From assembly GCA_017559955.1 (NCBI GenBank), contig JAFYPQ010000032.1:1-32883 (forward strand): a DNA stretch of 32,883 bases, written 5' to 3'. Position 1 is the first letter of the stretch. Each line of letters begins with the position of its first letter. This document shows positions 8,219 to 16,619 of the stretch, in pieces. The notes beneath the pieces are model-generated. The model had not been told where the DNA came from, ran no database searches, and worked only from the letters and a program-made list of their open reading frames with translations. The position numbers and the translations under genes are program-made. The stretch comes from Bacteroidales bacterium. GTDB taxonomy: Bacteria; Bacteroidota; Bacteroidia; Bacteroidales; G3-4614.

Positions 8219-8758
8219 ATGGAACTAAAAGGATCTAAAACAGAGCAAAATCTAATGACTGCATTTGCAGGAGAATCACAAGCCCGCAACAAATACACAT
8301 ACTATGCTTCAAAGGCAAAAAAAGAGGGATATGTGCAAATAGCAGAGTTGTTTGAGGCAACAGCAAACAATGAAAAAGAGCATGCAAAGATTTGGTTTAA
8401 GCTATTGCACGGTGGTTCAATTGCCGATACGGCAACAAACTTGGCAGATGCAGCCGCAGGCGAAAACTATGAGTGGACCGATATGTATGCAACCTTTGCA
8501 AAAGAGGCTAAAGAAGAGGGCTTCGATCATATAGCATTCTTGTTTGAAGAGGTTGCTAAAATAGAAAAAGAGCACGAGGAGCGTTATCGTAAATTGTTGG
8601 ATAATATTGAGAGAAAGATTGTATTCTCTCGTGATGGCGATTCTATTTGGGAGTGTGGTAACTGCGGACATATAGTAATAGGCAAGGATGCTCCTGAAAT
8701 ATGCCCTGTGTGCGATCACCCCAAAGCTCACTTCCGTTTGAGAGCAACAAACTACTAA
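8219..8758 (+). CDS. rbr: Rubrerythrin
   Basis: A non-haem di-iron peroxidase that reduces hydrogen peroxide in the cytoplasm of anaerobes. The N-terminal four-helix ferritin-like domain (1-135) carries the di-iron Glu/His motifs: Glu19, ENNEKEH-like NEKEH (51-55) and EKEHEER (116-122). The C-terminal rubredoxin-like domain has two CxxC pairs (Cys146/149 and Cys162/165) that bind one iron. The length of 179 is within the usual range. It is monocistronic and ends at a strong bidirectional terminator. The 219-nt upstream gap has no clear consensus promoter; TAATTTAG at 8134-8141 is one mismatch from it. With the Bcp-type gene at 24358 it forms part of peroxide defence. Confidence 0.93.
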   Translation: MELKGSKTEQNLMTAFAGESQARNKYTYYASKAKKEGYVQIAELFEATANNEKEHAKIWFKLLHGGSIADTATNLADAAAGENYEWTDMYATFAKEAKEEGFDHIAFLFEEVAKIEKEHEERYRKLLDNIERKIVFSRDGDSIWECGNCGHIVIGKDAPEICPVCDHPKAHFRLRATNY

Positions 8759-8785
8759 TGTAGTTTCTTAAACAACTACAAAAAG

Positions 8786-8830
8786 ATAATCCCTCGAAAA
8801 GTAAGAACTCTTCGAGGGATTATTTTTTTT
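8786..8830. terminator. Bidirectional terminator after rubrerythrin
   Basis: A 13-bp perfect stem (8786-8798 with 8811-8823), A-run on the left and T-run on the right, between the convergent rubrerythrin and small membrane protein genes. Confidence 0.9.
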
Positions 8831-8842
8831 GTTAGGATGGAA

Positions 8843-9076
8843 TTATAATGCAGCAGCCACGCCTCCTATAAATACCAACATAATGATAAAAGGAATAACT
8901 GAAATTATCAATCCTGCGATAGCACATCCTTTAGGACGTTTGAATACTCCGATGAAAGAGAACAATACTCCTAAGAACCAAAGAATCCAGTTCAAAATAG
9001 GAAGCCAGCAAAATACCAAAGCACAAATTGATAATACCAATCCTGCAACGCCTAATCCGTTAGATTTTTTTTCCAT
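8843..9076 (-). CDS. Small two-helix membrane protein (DUF4190-like)
   Basis: 77 residues: a short charged N-terminus (MEKKSNG), a first hydrophobic segment about 8-42 (possibly a hairpin, with CWLPILNWILWFLG), a basic Lys-Arg-Pro-Lys turn, and a second segment about 51-77. The Gly/Ala/Leu-rich pattern resembles the short DUF4190 family of integral membrane proteins. A good promoter is placed 109 nt upstream (9185-9217). The opposite-strand open frame here is only its shadow. The function is unknown. Confidence 0.75.
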   Translation of the reverse strand: MEKKSNGLGVAGLVLSICALVFCWLPILNWILWFLGVLFSFIGVFKRPKGCAIAGLIISVIPFIIMLVFIGGVAAAL

Positions 9077-9184
9077 AATAATTAATATTTAATAAGTGAT
9101 TGTTTTTATGAGGTTCTATATTATCTCTTTATCATCATGAAGCAGTCAGAACCTCTTAAACCACAAATGATGAATTCAACTTTG

Positions 9185-9217
9185 CAAATGTATGAAAAAA
9201 ATATAACATTTTACAAA
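9185..9217 (-). promoter_or_regulatory. Promoter for the small membrane protein
   Basis: On the minus strand, TTTG (9217-9214), 21-nt spacer, TACATTTG (9192-9185): a full match to the Bacteroidetes consensus. It leaves a leader of about 100 nt containing the 9110-9155 hairpin. Confidence 0.65.
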
Positions 9218-9347
9218 TAATTTAACATTATTTTACTTGGGGGAGGGCGAATGCTTATGATTCAACAAGATAGGTCCTGAATTGCTTTTGCAAATCTTTC
9301 TTTGAAATATTTTATGCGAAATGGTGGCAACGGTCAAAAATAATATG

Positions 9348-9355
9348 TATCTTTG
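9348..9355 (+). promoter_or_regulatory. -7 element for the first C25/HEAT gene
   Basis: TATCTTTG is an exact match to TAnnTTTG. No convincing TTG lies at -33. It leaves a leader of about 60 nt before the ATG at 9421. Confidence 0.5.
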
Positions 9356-9420
9356 AAAATTGTAAAGATTATGTCTTTGCCTAAAAGATAAAGAATAAAC
9401 AAAATAAAAAATTGAATAAA

Positions 9421-11601
9421 ATGAAAGTGTTAAGTTTAAAGAGAGTCTTATTGATTGTTGCCGTAATCTGCTCGGCTTCTCTATTTGCAGGGGAGAAAGG
9501 ATTTGCAATATTTATTGACAAAACAAGTTTTAAAGAGGCAAAAGCCGAGGTGGAGGCTTATGCTCAATCAATTGAAAAGCAGGGCTTGAAAACATATATC
9601 ATAGAGGATATATGGTATAATCCCGATTCGATAAAAGCAAAAATAAAGAGTCTTGCAACTCAAAAGGAGGCTCCTATCGAGGGTGTGGTATTTATAGGAG
9701 ATATTCCGGTTCCTATGCTATTCGATGCACAACACTTTGCTTCTGGATTCAAGCCAAAACAATCAAAGAAGTCGATGAGGAGTATGGAGAAGAGTTCGTG
9801 TCCATCCGATCGTTTCTATGATGATTTGGATTTGGAGTTTAAATATATTGGTCAGAATGAAGATAAACCCAATCTCTTCTTCTATTCTTTGCCGGCAACA
9901 TCAACACAAGTTTGTGCTCCCGAGTTATACTCAGGACGCATTAAAACTTGCGATAAAGGCGACAAAACAAAATATGATCGTTTGAAAGCATACCTTAAAA
10001 AGGTTGTAGCACAAAAAGAGAAAAACGAGACACTTTCAAATGTATTCTATTTCTCGGGTCATGGTTATAACTCAGAGTCGATACTTGCACGTATGGACGA
10101 AAAAATTGCATACCGAGAACACTTCCCATGGCTAAAACGTCAAGCTAACGGAATTGTCTTTATGGATCACCTCGACAATGAGTTTTGCAAATTCCCGTTA
10201 ATGACCGAGATGCAACGCAAAGACCTATCATTGGCAGTGTTACACCACCACGGATATCCCGATGAGGAGTATTTAAATGGTTATCCTTTGCCAAAGAATG
10301 CGTCAGATGAGATAAAATCGGCAAATCGTTTCTTCCGCTCAAAAATTCGCAAAGCAGTAGAGGGAGGCGAAGACAAAGATGCTGCACGTGAGCGTTGGGC
10401 AAAAAAATATGATGTCCCTGTACATTGGTTCGACTCAATATTTACACGTGCCTCAATATTGGAAGATTCTCTTTATAACGATAAACTCGACCTTCACATA
10501 ACCGACCTTGGAAAATATAAACCCAATGCCAAAGTGGTATTCTTGGATGCTTGTTTCAATGGAGCATTCAACTATGATGAGTATATGGCAGAGGAGTACA
10601 TATTTGAAGATGGAGAGTGTGTTGTTACAATAGCAAACAGCGTAAACTCATTGCAAGACAAATGGTGCGACCGCCATATCGGTATGTTGGGCTATGGAAT
10701 GCGTGTCGGGAATATGGTAAAATACAATCCATACTTAGGAGCTCACGTTTTTGGCGACCCAACATTTGCTTTTGCATCGGGTAAAGAACTTTCGTTCGAT
10801 GTAAACGAGGCTATATTCAAAAATAATAAATTCTGGAAAAAACAACTTAAAAACTCTTCTGAGGCGGCAGTAAAATGTTTTGCGATGGAGATGTTGACAA
10901 AAAATAAAGGTATAACATCGGAGGAGTTATTGAATGTATTTAAAACAGCTTCGGAAAATACAGTTCGTTTATATGCCTTTATGATGCTGACAACATTCAA
11001 AGACGATAACTTTGTAGAGGCTATTTCGCTTGCAATAAATGATTCATATGAGATTGTTCAACGCTTTGGTGCATTGTATGCCGGAAAATGTGGCGACGAA
11101 AGAATTATCCCTGCATTAGTATCGGCAATATCAAGAGTGGCAAATGGATCTCGTGTCGATTTTCAATTAAGAGGTGCCTTAGAGTTGTTCCCCAACGAAA
11201 AACTTGTTGCAGAGTTTGAACGTCAAGACCCTTGTAAAAACTATTACGACAAAGAAAAAGAGGAGCGACGAGTAATGGGCTACTTCAAACGATATTCAAA
11301 CTTGCCAATGGAAAAAGAGTTGGATACGCCTAATGCAACAACAAAAGAGAAGATTAATATGATGCGTAACTTCCGAAACAAAAACTTGCATACCGCAACT
11401 GATAAGATGATGCAAATGTTCTCGGAAGAGACAGATGATGATTTACGTGTTGCCATAATTGAGGCATTCGGTTGGTTTAACTACTCATACAAACGCAACG
11501 AAATAATAAACTTCTGCGAGCAAGTATGGGCAAGCGAAGCTTATAGCGAAAGTGTTCGGAACGAGGCCCTTAAAACTGTAAAACGATTAAAAGGAATTTA
11601 A
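9421..11601 (+). CDS. Secreted C25 (gingipain-like, clan CD) peptidase with HEAT-like C-terminus, paralogue 1
   Basis: ATG at 9421 is chosen over an upstream TTG (9412) because it starts a clean signal peptide (about residues 1-23, LLIVAVICSASLFAG) and gives 726 residues, exactly the length of the paralogue at 26992. Residues about 24-460 form a C25-like domain: FIGDIP strand, SGHG with His214, LHHHGYPD with His275-277, LDACFNG with Cys378, and the C25-type closing motif VFGDPTF. Either His214 or one of His275-277 could pair with Cys378; both spacings exceed the roughly 30-40 residues usual for gingipains or caspases, so there is an insertion. The C-terminal 250 residues are helical repeats of HEAT type. 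No type IX sorting domain is seen, so a periplasmic location is likely. An rmuC gene follows after 100 nt. Confidence 0.8.
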   Translation: MKVLSLKRVLLIVAVICSASLFAGEKGFAIFIDKTSFKEAKAEVEAYAQSIEKQGLKTYIIEDIWYNPDSIKAKIKSLATQKEAPIEGVVFIGDIPVPMLFDAQHFASGFKPKQSKKSMRSMEKSSCPSDRFYDDLDLEFKYIGQNEDKPNLFFYSLPATSTQVCAPELYSGRIKTCDKGDKTKYDRLKAYLKKVVAQKEKNETLSNVFYFSGHGYNSESILARMDEKIAYREHFPWLKRQANGIVFMDHLDNEFCKFPLMTEMQRKDLSLAVLHHHGYPDEEYLNGYPLPKNASDEIKSANRFFRSKIRKAVEGGEDKDAARERWAKKYDVPVHWFDSIFTRASILEDSLYNDKLDLHITDLGKYKPNAKVVFLDACFNGAFNYDEYMAEEYIFEDGECVVTIANSVNSLQDKWCDRHIGMLGYGMRVGNMVKYNPYLGAHVFGDPTFAFASGKELSFDVNEAIFKNNKFWKKQLKNSSEAAVKCFAMEMLTKNKGITSEELLNVFKTASENTVRLYAFMMLTTFKDDNFVEAISLAINDSYEIVQRFGALYAGKCGDERIIPALVSAISRVANGSRVDFQLRGALELFPNEKLVAEFERQDPCKNYYDKEKEERRVMGYFKRYSNLPMEKELDTPNATTKEKINMMRNFRNKNLHTATDKMMQMFSEETDDDLRVAIIEAFGWFNYSYKRNEIINFCEQVWASEAYSESVRNEALKTVKRLKGI

Positions 11602-11617
11602 GATTCTCACCCTCAAC

Positions 11618-11668
11618 CCCTCTCCCGAAGAGAGGGAGAATAGAAAGGATTTAGGGGATACTATCCTT
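11618..11668. repeat. Palindromic intergenic element between the C25 gene and rmuC
   Basis: CCCTCTC (11618-11624) pairs with GAGAGGG (11630-11636), followed by AAGGAT/ATCCTT (11645-11650 and 11663-11668). It is C/G-rich compared with its surroundings and resembles dispersed extragenic palindromes. It could act as a weak terminator or mRNA stabiliser. Confidence 0.45.
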
Positions 11669-11701
11669 AATGACTCTAAAGACCTTACAGATAAAATAAA
11701 A

Positions 11702-13165
11702 ATGGAGATAGTTATAGGTTTAATAATAGGAGTTATAATTAGTTTGTTTTTGCTGTTAATAGTGGTAAAAGCAAAAAACACTCTTGTAAAAAAACAGGAG
11801 CGTGAAATTATAGTCTTAACCCAACAACTATCTGAAGCAAATCAACTAAAGTCGGAAATTGAGATAGAGAATGTCAAAATAGAGACTGAACGAGAGGCAA
11901 AGCAACAACTCTTTCACGAAAAAATAAACGAGTTGCAGCAACTAAAAGAGGAGCTGTTCTCTATAAACAACGAGCGTGAAAGATTACTTAAAGTGACAAG
12001 TTCACTTAAAGCCGAAAACGAGGCAAAGGCACAGATGCTTGCAGAGAAAGAGGCGGAGGTCGAAAAACGACTTAAACAACAAGAAACTCAATTTTCAGAG
12101 CAGATAAAAACTTTGAAATTGGAGTTTTCTGAATTAAGCGAAAAACTCTTAAAGGAGAAGACGCAAGAACTTGGCAACAGCAACAAAGAGCAACTCTCAC
12201 CCTTTATCGAAAACCTTAAACAGGAGATGAAGAAGGTGGGTGACGAGATAAAGGAGACACGAGAAAAGAGTGTCGAACAAAAATCGTCATTAGATACTGC
12301 GATAAGAGAGATGATGTCTCGTACAAATGAGATTGGAGACGAGGCAAACCGCTTGGCAGAAGCTCTTAAAGGAAAATCGAAAACGCAAGGTATGTATGGC
12401 GAGTTGGTTTTAACCGATATCCTTAAAAGGTGCGGATTAAAGGAGGGAGAGCATTTCGATTGTCAGACTACCATTCGTGATGAGCAGGGAAATACCATTC
12501 TCCACGAAGAGACTCAAAAGCGAATGATTCCCGACGTTATAGTTCACTATCCCGACAAAGATTTAATTATCGACTCGAAAGTATCGCTGACAGCCTACTT
12601 GGAGTGGTGCAATGCTGAAAACGAAGAGGAGAGAGCTTTGGCTCAAAAGAGACATATACAAAGCATAAAATCTCATATAAAAGAGATTGTAACAAAATCG
12701 TATGCTACATACCAGAAGAGCAGTCGCAGAGATACAATAGATTGCGTTGTAATGTTTATCCCAAACGAAAACGCTTTGCAGTTGATGCGTGAAACGGAGC
12801 CGTCGTTATGGTACGAGGCATACGATAGGAAGGTTATCATAACAAGCGAATTATCACTATTCTCTCTGTTGAAGATGATCGAAAATTATTGGGCTCAAGT
12901 AGAACAACAACGCAATCAAGATAAGATTGTGAGAGCAGCAGAAAATATGCTTGAACGCTTGGAGGCTCTCTACGAAATGATAAATGATGTTGAAAAGGCA
13001 TTTAGGGGTGTCGAAACAAAATTTGAGGCAGTAAAAGGTAAAATGCTTACAGGCAAACAAAGTGTTGCAACTTCGGCACGACAAGTGATAGAGTCGGGAG
13101 TAAAATCTGTTAAAATAGAGAAGAGACTCTTAGAGTCGGACGACCTATATATTGATAAGAATTAA
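11702..13165 (+). CDS. rmuC: RmuC family protein (DNA recombination)
   Basis: RmuC proteins limit recombination at inverted repeats and have a PD-(D/E)XK-like nuclease fold. The 487-residue protein starts with one membrane helix (about residues 3-24, IVIGLIIGVIISLFLLLIVV), then a long Glu/Lys-rich coiled coil (about 30-210), then the RmuC domain (about 225-420) with GMYGELVL, the conserved block IPDVIVHYPDKDLIIDSKVS containing the catalytic-type D...DSK, and VMFIPNENA. It ends with a Lys/Glu-rich helix. It lies 36 nt upstream of malY on the same strand, and both may be read from the C25 promoter. Predicted location: inner-membrane anchored, cytoplasmic domain. Confidence 0.92.
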   Translation: MEIVIGLIIGVIISLFLLLIVVKAKNTLVKKQEREIIVLTQQLSEANQLKSEIEIENVKIETEREAKQQLFHEKINELQQLKEELFSINNERERLLKVTSSLKAENEAKAQMLAEKEAEVEKRLKQQETQFSEQIKTLKLEFSELSEKLLKEKTQELGNSNKEQLSPFIENLKQEMKKVGDEIKETREKSVEQKSSLDTAIREMMSRTNEIGDEANRLAEALKGKSKTQGMYGELVLTDILKRCGLKEGEHFDCQTTIRDEQGNTILHEETQKRMIPDVIVHYPDKDLIIDSKVSLTAYLEWCNAENEEERALAQKRHIQSIKSHIKEIVTKSYATYQKSSRRDTIDCVVMFIPNENALQLMRETEPSLWYEAYDRKVIITSELSLFSLLKMIENYWAQVEQQRNQDKIVRAAENMLERLEALYEMINDVEKAFRGVETKFEAVKGKMLTGKQSVATSARQVIESGVKSVKIEKRLLESDDLYIDKN

Positions 13166-13201
13166 AACATAAAAATAACCGTATTAAACGATAAAGAGGA
13201 T

Positions 13202-14380
13202 ATGAAGTACAATTTTGATGAGATGATCGATCGCCACGGAACACAATCCGTAAAGTACGATTCAACAAAAGAGTTATGGGGCAGAGAAGATGTGCTCCCC
13301 TTGTGGATTGCCGATATGGACTTCAAAACGCCATCGTTTATAACGGATGTAATAAAAGAGCGTCTGTCGCACGAGATATTGGGCTATCCTCAACCTCACG
13401 ACGGATATTTCGAATCATTTATTCGTTGGGCAGATCGTCGTTATGGATTAACTGTAAAGAAAGAGGAGATACATCACGTTCCGGGTATAGTTCCGGGTAT
13501 ATATATGATGATTAACCATTTCTCAAATCCAGGCGACAAAGTGATGGTACAGCCACCGGTATATCATCCGTTCCATAACGTAATAGCTGCAACAGGACGT
13601 AAAGCTGTTCACAACTCTCTTATAATAGAGAACGGACGCTATGTAATAGATTTTGATGCGATGCGTCGTGATATAAAAGGGTGTAAAATATTTGTTTTGT
13701 GTAACCCTCACAATCCCGGCGGACGTCGTTGGAGTAACGAGGAACTAACAACTATGGCAGAGATTTGTGCCGAAGAGGGAACACTTGTGTTGAGCGATGA
13801 GATACATGCCGATATGACATATGCTCCACATCGCCACCTCCCCTTTGCTGCATCATGCGAAAAGGCACGACAAAACTCAATAACATTTATGGCTCCTTCA
13901 AAAACATTCAATATGCCTGGTGTCGTAACATCGCAAATATTGATATTCAATGAAGAGATTCGTAAGAGTGCATTCCCATATCTTGACAATAACCATATAT
14001 CGGGAGGAAACGTATTTGCCTTTGTAACAGCCGAAGCAGCATACAACCAAGGTGAGGAGTGGTTAAATCAAATGCTTACCTATGTATTTGCCAATATGGA
14101 TTATGTAAACGACCGACTAAATGCAGAAATGCCAAAAATCAAAGCAATGAAACCCGAGGCATCATTCTTGATGTTCTTTGATTGTCGAGAGTTGGGCTTC
14201 GCTACACAAAAAGAGTTGGACGATTTCTTTGTAAACGAAGCACGATTGGCTCTTAACTCAGGAGATATGTTCGGCCCCGGCGGAGAAGGGTGGATGCGAT
14301 TTAATGCAGCCTCTCCACGTCCTGTTATGGAGGAGGCAATGAATCGCCTAAAAGCAGCATACGATAAACGAGGATTTTAA
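13202..14380 (+). CDS. patB: MalY/PatB-type cystathionine beta-lyase (PLP aminotransferase fold)
   Basis: A fold-type I PLP enzyme that cleaves the C-S bond of cystathionine or related thioethers to homocysteine/thiol, pyruvate and ammonia. The 392-residue length and the opening DRHGTQSVKYD..., PLWIADMDF are diagnostic for the MalY/PatB subgroup. CNPHNPGG (167-174), SDEIHAD (198-204, with PLP-ring Asp199) and the Schiff-base Lys234 in APSKTFNMPG are all present, as is the C-terminal substrate-carboxylate Arg region (GEGWMRFN). There is a 36-nt gap from rmuC and 42 nt to the acyltransferase. No maltose regulon is nearby, so a metabolic C-S lyase role is more likely than regulation. Confidence 0.9.
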   Translation: MKYNFDEMIDRHGTQSVKYDSTKELWGREDVLPLWIADMDFKTPSFITDVIKERLSHEILGYPQPHDGYFESFIRWADRRYGLTVKKEEIHHVPGIVPGIYMMINHFSNPGDKVMVQPPVYHPFHNVIAATGRKAVHNSLIIENGRYVIDFDAMRRDIKGCKIFVLCNPHNPGGRRWSNEELTTMAEICAEEGTLVLSDEIHADMTYAPHRHLPFAASCEKARQNSITFMAPSKTFNMPGVVTSQILIFNEEIRKSAFPYLDNNHISGGNVFAFVTAEAAYNQGEEWLNQMLTYVFANMDYVNDRLNAEMPKIKAMKPEASFLMFFDCRELGFATQKELDDFFVNEARLALNSGDMFGPGGEGWMRFNAASPRPVMEEAMNRLKAAYDKRGF

Positions 14381-14422
14381 TAAGCTGGTTTTAAACAATC
14401 GTAAAACGTTGGGAATATTACA

Positions 14423-15391
14423 TTGCAATTGTACAAAGAGATAAATATATTAAAGGGAATTGCAATAATTCTTGTAGTATTTGGGCATATAGAACTACTA
14501 TATGCCTTTAATGCATATGGTTTTATCCGAAATTTCATATACACCTTCCATATGCCGTTGTTTATGTCAATATCGGGATATTTATATGCAAAACATCACA
14601 ACTCTTCAAATAATTATCTCTCTTTTATAAAGGGTAAAGCAAAACGACTTTTGTTGCCATATATATCTGTTATGGGTATATATTATATAATCAAATACCT
14701 GTCGAGTATTACAATAGGAGTAAATACTCCAATTGAGATAGAATCGTTTCTTTACACTCTGTTTGTAAACCCTTATGGCGGATTTGTTTCGTTTCTTTGG
14801 TATGTATATGTACTGTTTTTAATATTTCTTATAGTCCCATTTTTTAAAAATTTACCATTGTTGTTGAGTGTAAGCTTTATAATATATTTTATACCATTTC
14901 CCTCTCTGTTTTGTTTAAATATGCTATCAGAACATTTGGTATATTTTGTATTAGGCTTACTTTTATATAAACACCTTTCAAAAGGGAAGAAGTTTAAGAT
15001 AAGCTTTCTGTTTATACCATCATTTGTATTGCAGATACTGCTTTATCTTTTAAGTAAGCAGGCTCCCAATATTATGTTTGATTTTACTTTGGCTATATTG
15101 GGAATATTAACAACATACTCTTTTGCGAAGACAATAACAGATAGAAAATTGTCGCTATTACGATATCTCGGTAAATATTCGTCAGAGATATATTTTATGC
15201 ACATAATATTTATACTTGGAGTAGTTACATTTTCTAAAACGTTTCCATTTAATTTCAATGGGCAATGTTATGTGCAATTAATTATTGAGTTAGTGGCAGG
15301 TATTGCAGGTCCATTGCTTTTTGCTCTGTTGTTAAGGTATTTAAATATAAAAAAATTATATCTGATATTCTTTGGTAAGAATATAGAGTAA
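14423..15391 (+). CDS. Membrane acyltransferase 3 family protein
   Basis: 322 residues, about ten membrane helices. The opening NILKGIAIILVVFGH carries the catalytic-type His of the acyltransferase_3/OafA family, which O-acetylates or succinylates surface sugars or lipids. The next ATG would delete this His, so the start must be upstream; no ATG is in frame after the TAA at 14402, and TTG at 14423 (or 14429) is the best choice. A further family Arg/His pair falls in the loop around FHMPLFMSISGYLYAKHH. The gene is noticeably more AT-rich than malY. It has no polysaccharide genes next to it, so the acceptor cannot be inferred. Confidence 0.85.
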   Translation: MQLYKEINILKGIAIILVVFGHIELLYAFNAYGFIRNFIYTFHMPLFMSISGYLYAKHHNSSNNYLSFIKGKAKRLLLPYISVMGIYYIIKYLSSITIGVNTPIEIESFLYTLFVNPYGGFVSFLWYVYVLFLIFLIVPFFKNLPLLLSVSFIIYFIPFPSLFCLNMLSEHLVYFVLGLLLYKHLSKGKKFKISFLFIPSFVLQILLYLLSKQAPNIMFDFTLAILGILTTYSFAKTITDRKLSLLRYLGKYSSEIYFMHIIFILGVVTFSKTFPFNFNGQCYVQLIIELVAGIAGPLLFALLLRYLNIKKLYLIFFGKNIE

Positions 15392-15456
15392 CAACTTCAA
15401 TAGGAGTGCCAAAAAATCGGGACGACTTAAAATAGCTTCCATGAATTATATATAAT

Positions 15457-15496
15457 GAAAGAGGATAATCCTTATTGATTTGGATTATCCTCTTTC
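15457..15496. terminator. Bidirectional hairpin between the acyltransferase and OmpH-like genes
   Basis: A 15-bp perfect stem (15457-15471 with 15482-15496) and 10-nt loop, located between convergent genes. It has no long U-run on either side, but its position and stability favour termination. Confidence 0.7.
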
Positions 15497-15526
15497 CCAG
15501 AATTTGTATTAAATGACGACTATCTA

Positions 15527-16108
15527 CTATTTTTTGTAACGAGCATTTAAGCCCTTAATCGCTTCGTTGGTTATGTCAAATTTTTTGTCAACGTGAAGAG
15601 TTCCTGCGTTGTTCAAAACAATATCGTATGCTTTGCTCAATACCTCATCGATGTAATTTTGAACAGAATCGTTAATGCGTATCATCATTTTTTGGCTGTT
15701 TTGTAGCGATTCTAATTCAAGTTTTTGAACATACTCTTGAAGTTTAGCCTCTTCATTTGATATGCGTTGGTACTCTTGTTGAACACGGTCGGGACTAAGG
15801 AAAGCATTGTTTTCATATTTGCGTTGAAAATCAGCCATCTCTTTTTCTAATGCTTTTGTACGCTCATTAACATTAGCACGCATACTCTCTTGTTGTTTCA
15901 ACATCTCATCGTTTAATTCCTTAGCTAATGTGTAGTTTTTTAATAGCGAATCGGTGTTTATGTATGCAATTTTTATTGAACAACTTCCGGTGCTATCGTT
16001 AGTCGATATAATAGAGCTATCAGACTCGGTATTTTTACATTGGGTAAAAGTTGCAACAACAAGAAAAGTTGCAATAATAAGTGATAATGTTTTGCCTAAA
16101 TTTCTCAT
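15527..16108 (-). CDS. OmpH/Skp-family periplasmic chaperone, lipoprotein form
   Basis: 193 residues. The N-terminus has a lipoprotein signal (IIATFLVVATFTQC; lipid-anchored Cys24). A short linker rich in Ser/Asn/Asp leads to the Skp/OmpH pattern: IAYINTDSLLKNY strand, then a long amphipathic coiled coil (about 65-160) of the jellyfish-tentacle kind, then the closing strand. Skp chaperones carry unfolded outer-membrane proteins to the BAM complex. Lipidation is unlike the soluble E. coli Skp but common in Bacteroidetes homologues. It is preceded by a 75-residue membrane protein gene only 24 nt upstream, giving a two-gene operon. There is no bamA or lpxD next to it, so this is probably a secondary paralogue. 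Confidence 0.85.
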   Translation of the reverse strand: MRNLGKTLSLIIATFLVVATFTQCKNTESDSSIISTNDSTGSCSIKIAYINTDSLLKNYTLAKELNDEMLKQQESMRANVNERTKALEKEMADFQRKYENNAFLSPDRVQQEYQRISNEEAKLQEYVQKLELESLQNSQKMMIRINDSVQNYIDEVLSKAYDIVLNNAGTLHVDKKFDITNEAIKGLNARYKK

Positions 16109-16132
16109 AAATAAGTAAAGTGAATATAATTA

Positions 16133-16360
16133 TTAATTTTTTTTATTTTGCTCGTCTAAAATCTCTTTAAGATTTCTTTTTGCTCTATCCTTTGCGTCGG
16201 TCGAAACTGCACAAGTAATACCTCTCTCTCGCATATGCTTGCTTTTGCCTATATGACCATTGGGAAATTTGCCTCCCTTCTTAAACAAAATTTTAACAGC
16301 CATTGCGAATAATGCAAAAGTAAGGATAAGAAATGTAAAAAGCAATACTATATACCACAT
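16133..16360 (-). CDS. Small single-pass membrane protein with a conserved Cys
   Basis: 75 residues: an N-terminal membrane helix (about 2-27) followed by a basic cytoplasmic tail, KKGGKFPNGHIGKSK and MRERGITCAVSTDAKDR. This arrangement (helix, then Gly/Lys/Pro/His/Cys-containing motif) recurs in small conserved Bacteroidetes proteins of unknown role, and the HIG and GITCA residues look like a functional motif rather than a spacer. It is the first gene of the operon with the OmpH-like lipoprotein. No function is assigned. Confidence 0.7.
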   Translation of the reverse strand: MWYIVLLFTFLILTFALFAMAVKILFKKGGKFPNGHIGKSKHMRERGITCAVSTDAKDRAKRNLKEILDEQNKKN

Positions 16361-16502
16361 TTTTGTTATATATTTGAGAAAACTTGAATATCCTTTACGC
16401 TCGCAGTAAAAAATATTGAAGTAAACTTCATATTTCTCGCTCGTTTATTCGTATATTTGTATGTTATAAATATATTAACGGCATTAATTATTAAATCCGA
16501 TG

Positions 16503-16535
16503 CAAATATAGTGAAAGGAGTGAGAATAAAAACAA
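16503..16535 (-). promoter_or_regulatory. Possible promoter for the small membrane protein - OmpH operon
   Basis: On the minus strand, TTG (16535-16533), 22-nt spacer, TATATTTG (16510-16503). The -7 element is a perfect match; the leader would be about 135 nt. Confidence 0.45.
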
Positions 16536-16561
16536 TTTATTGTAATTTTATTTTTAGATTA

Positions 16562-16592
16562 TTTGAGGAGAGCTTCTAAAATTATATTTTTG
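16562..16592 (+). promoter_or_regulatory. Promoter for the pepD - DUF59 - lpxH genes
   Basis: TTTG (16562-16565), 19-nt spacer, TATTTTTG (16585-16592), a full consensus match. It predicts a start about 20 nt before the ATG. Another exact -7 element without a -33 partner is at 16452-16459. Confidence 0.7.
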
Positions 16593-16619
16593 AATTATTA
16601 ATATTAAAATCATATATAT

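Larger units (their letters stand above)
9077..9420. other. Intergenic region with divergent promoters and a leader hairpin
   Basis: 344 bases without a gene. It holds the minus-strand promoter (9185-9217) and leader of the small membrane protein, and the plus-strand -7 element for the C25 gene (9348-9355). Within the minus leader GAGGTTCT (9110-9117) pairs with AGAACCTC (9148-9155). Nothing else is recognised. Confidence 0.6.

Noticed and set aside
8829..9092. Plus-strand open frame opposite the small membrane protein
   Set aside because: It crosses the terminator region and encodes an Asn/Pro/Thr-rich sequence with no family features; the minus strand encodes a credible membrane protein with a consensus promoter.
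9412..9420. TTG start for the first C25/HEAT protein
   Set aside because: The ATG at 9421 gives a proper signal peptide and the same length (726) as the paralogue.
9421..11601. Type IX secreted gingipain
   Set aside because: No C-terminal sorting domain of the Por type is visible, and the C-terminus is a helical repeat.
13202..14380. Maltose-regulon repressor MalY
   Set aside because: No maltose genes nearby; the sequence supports the enzymatic C-S lyase role.
15457..15496. Small RNA gene
   Set aside because: The hairpin sits between two convergent stop codons with no promoter; a terminator is sufficient.
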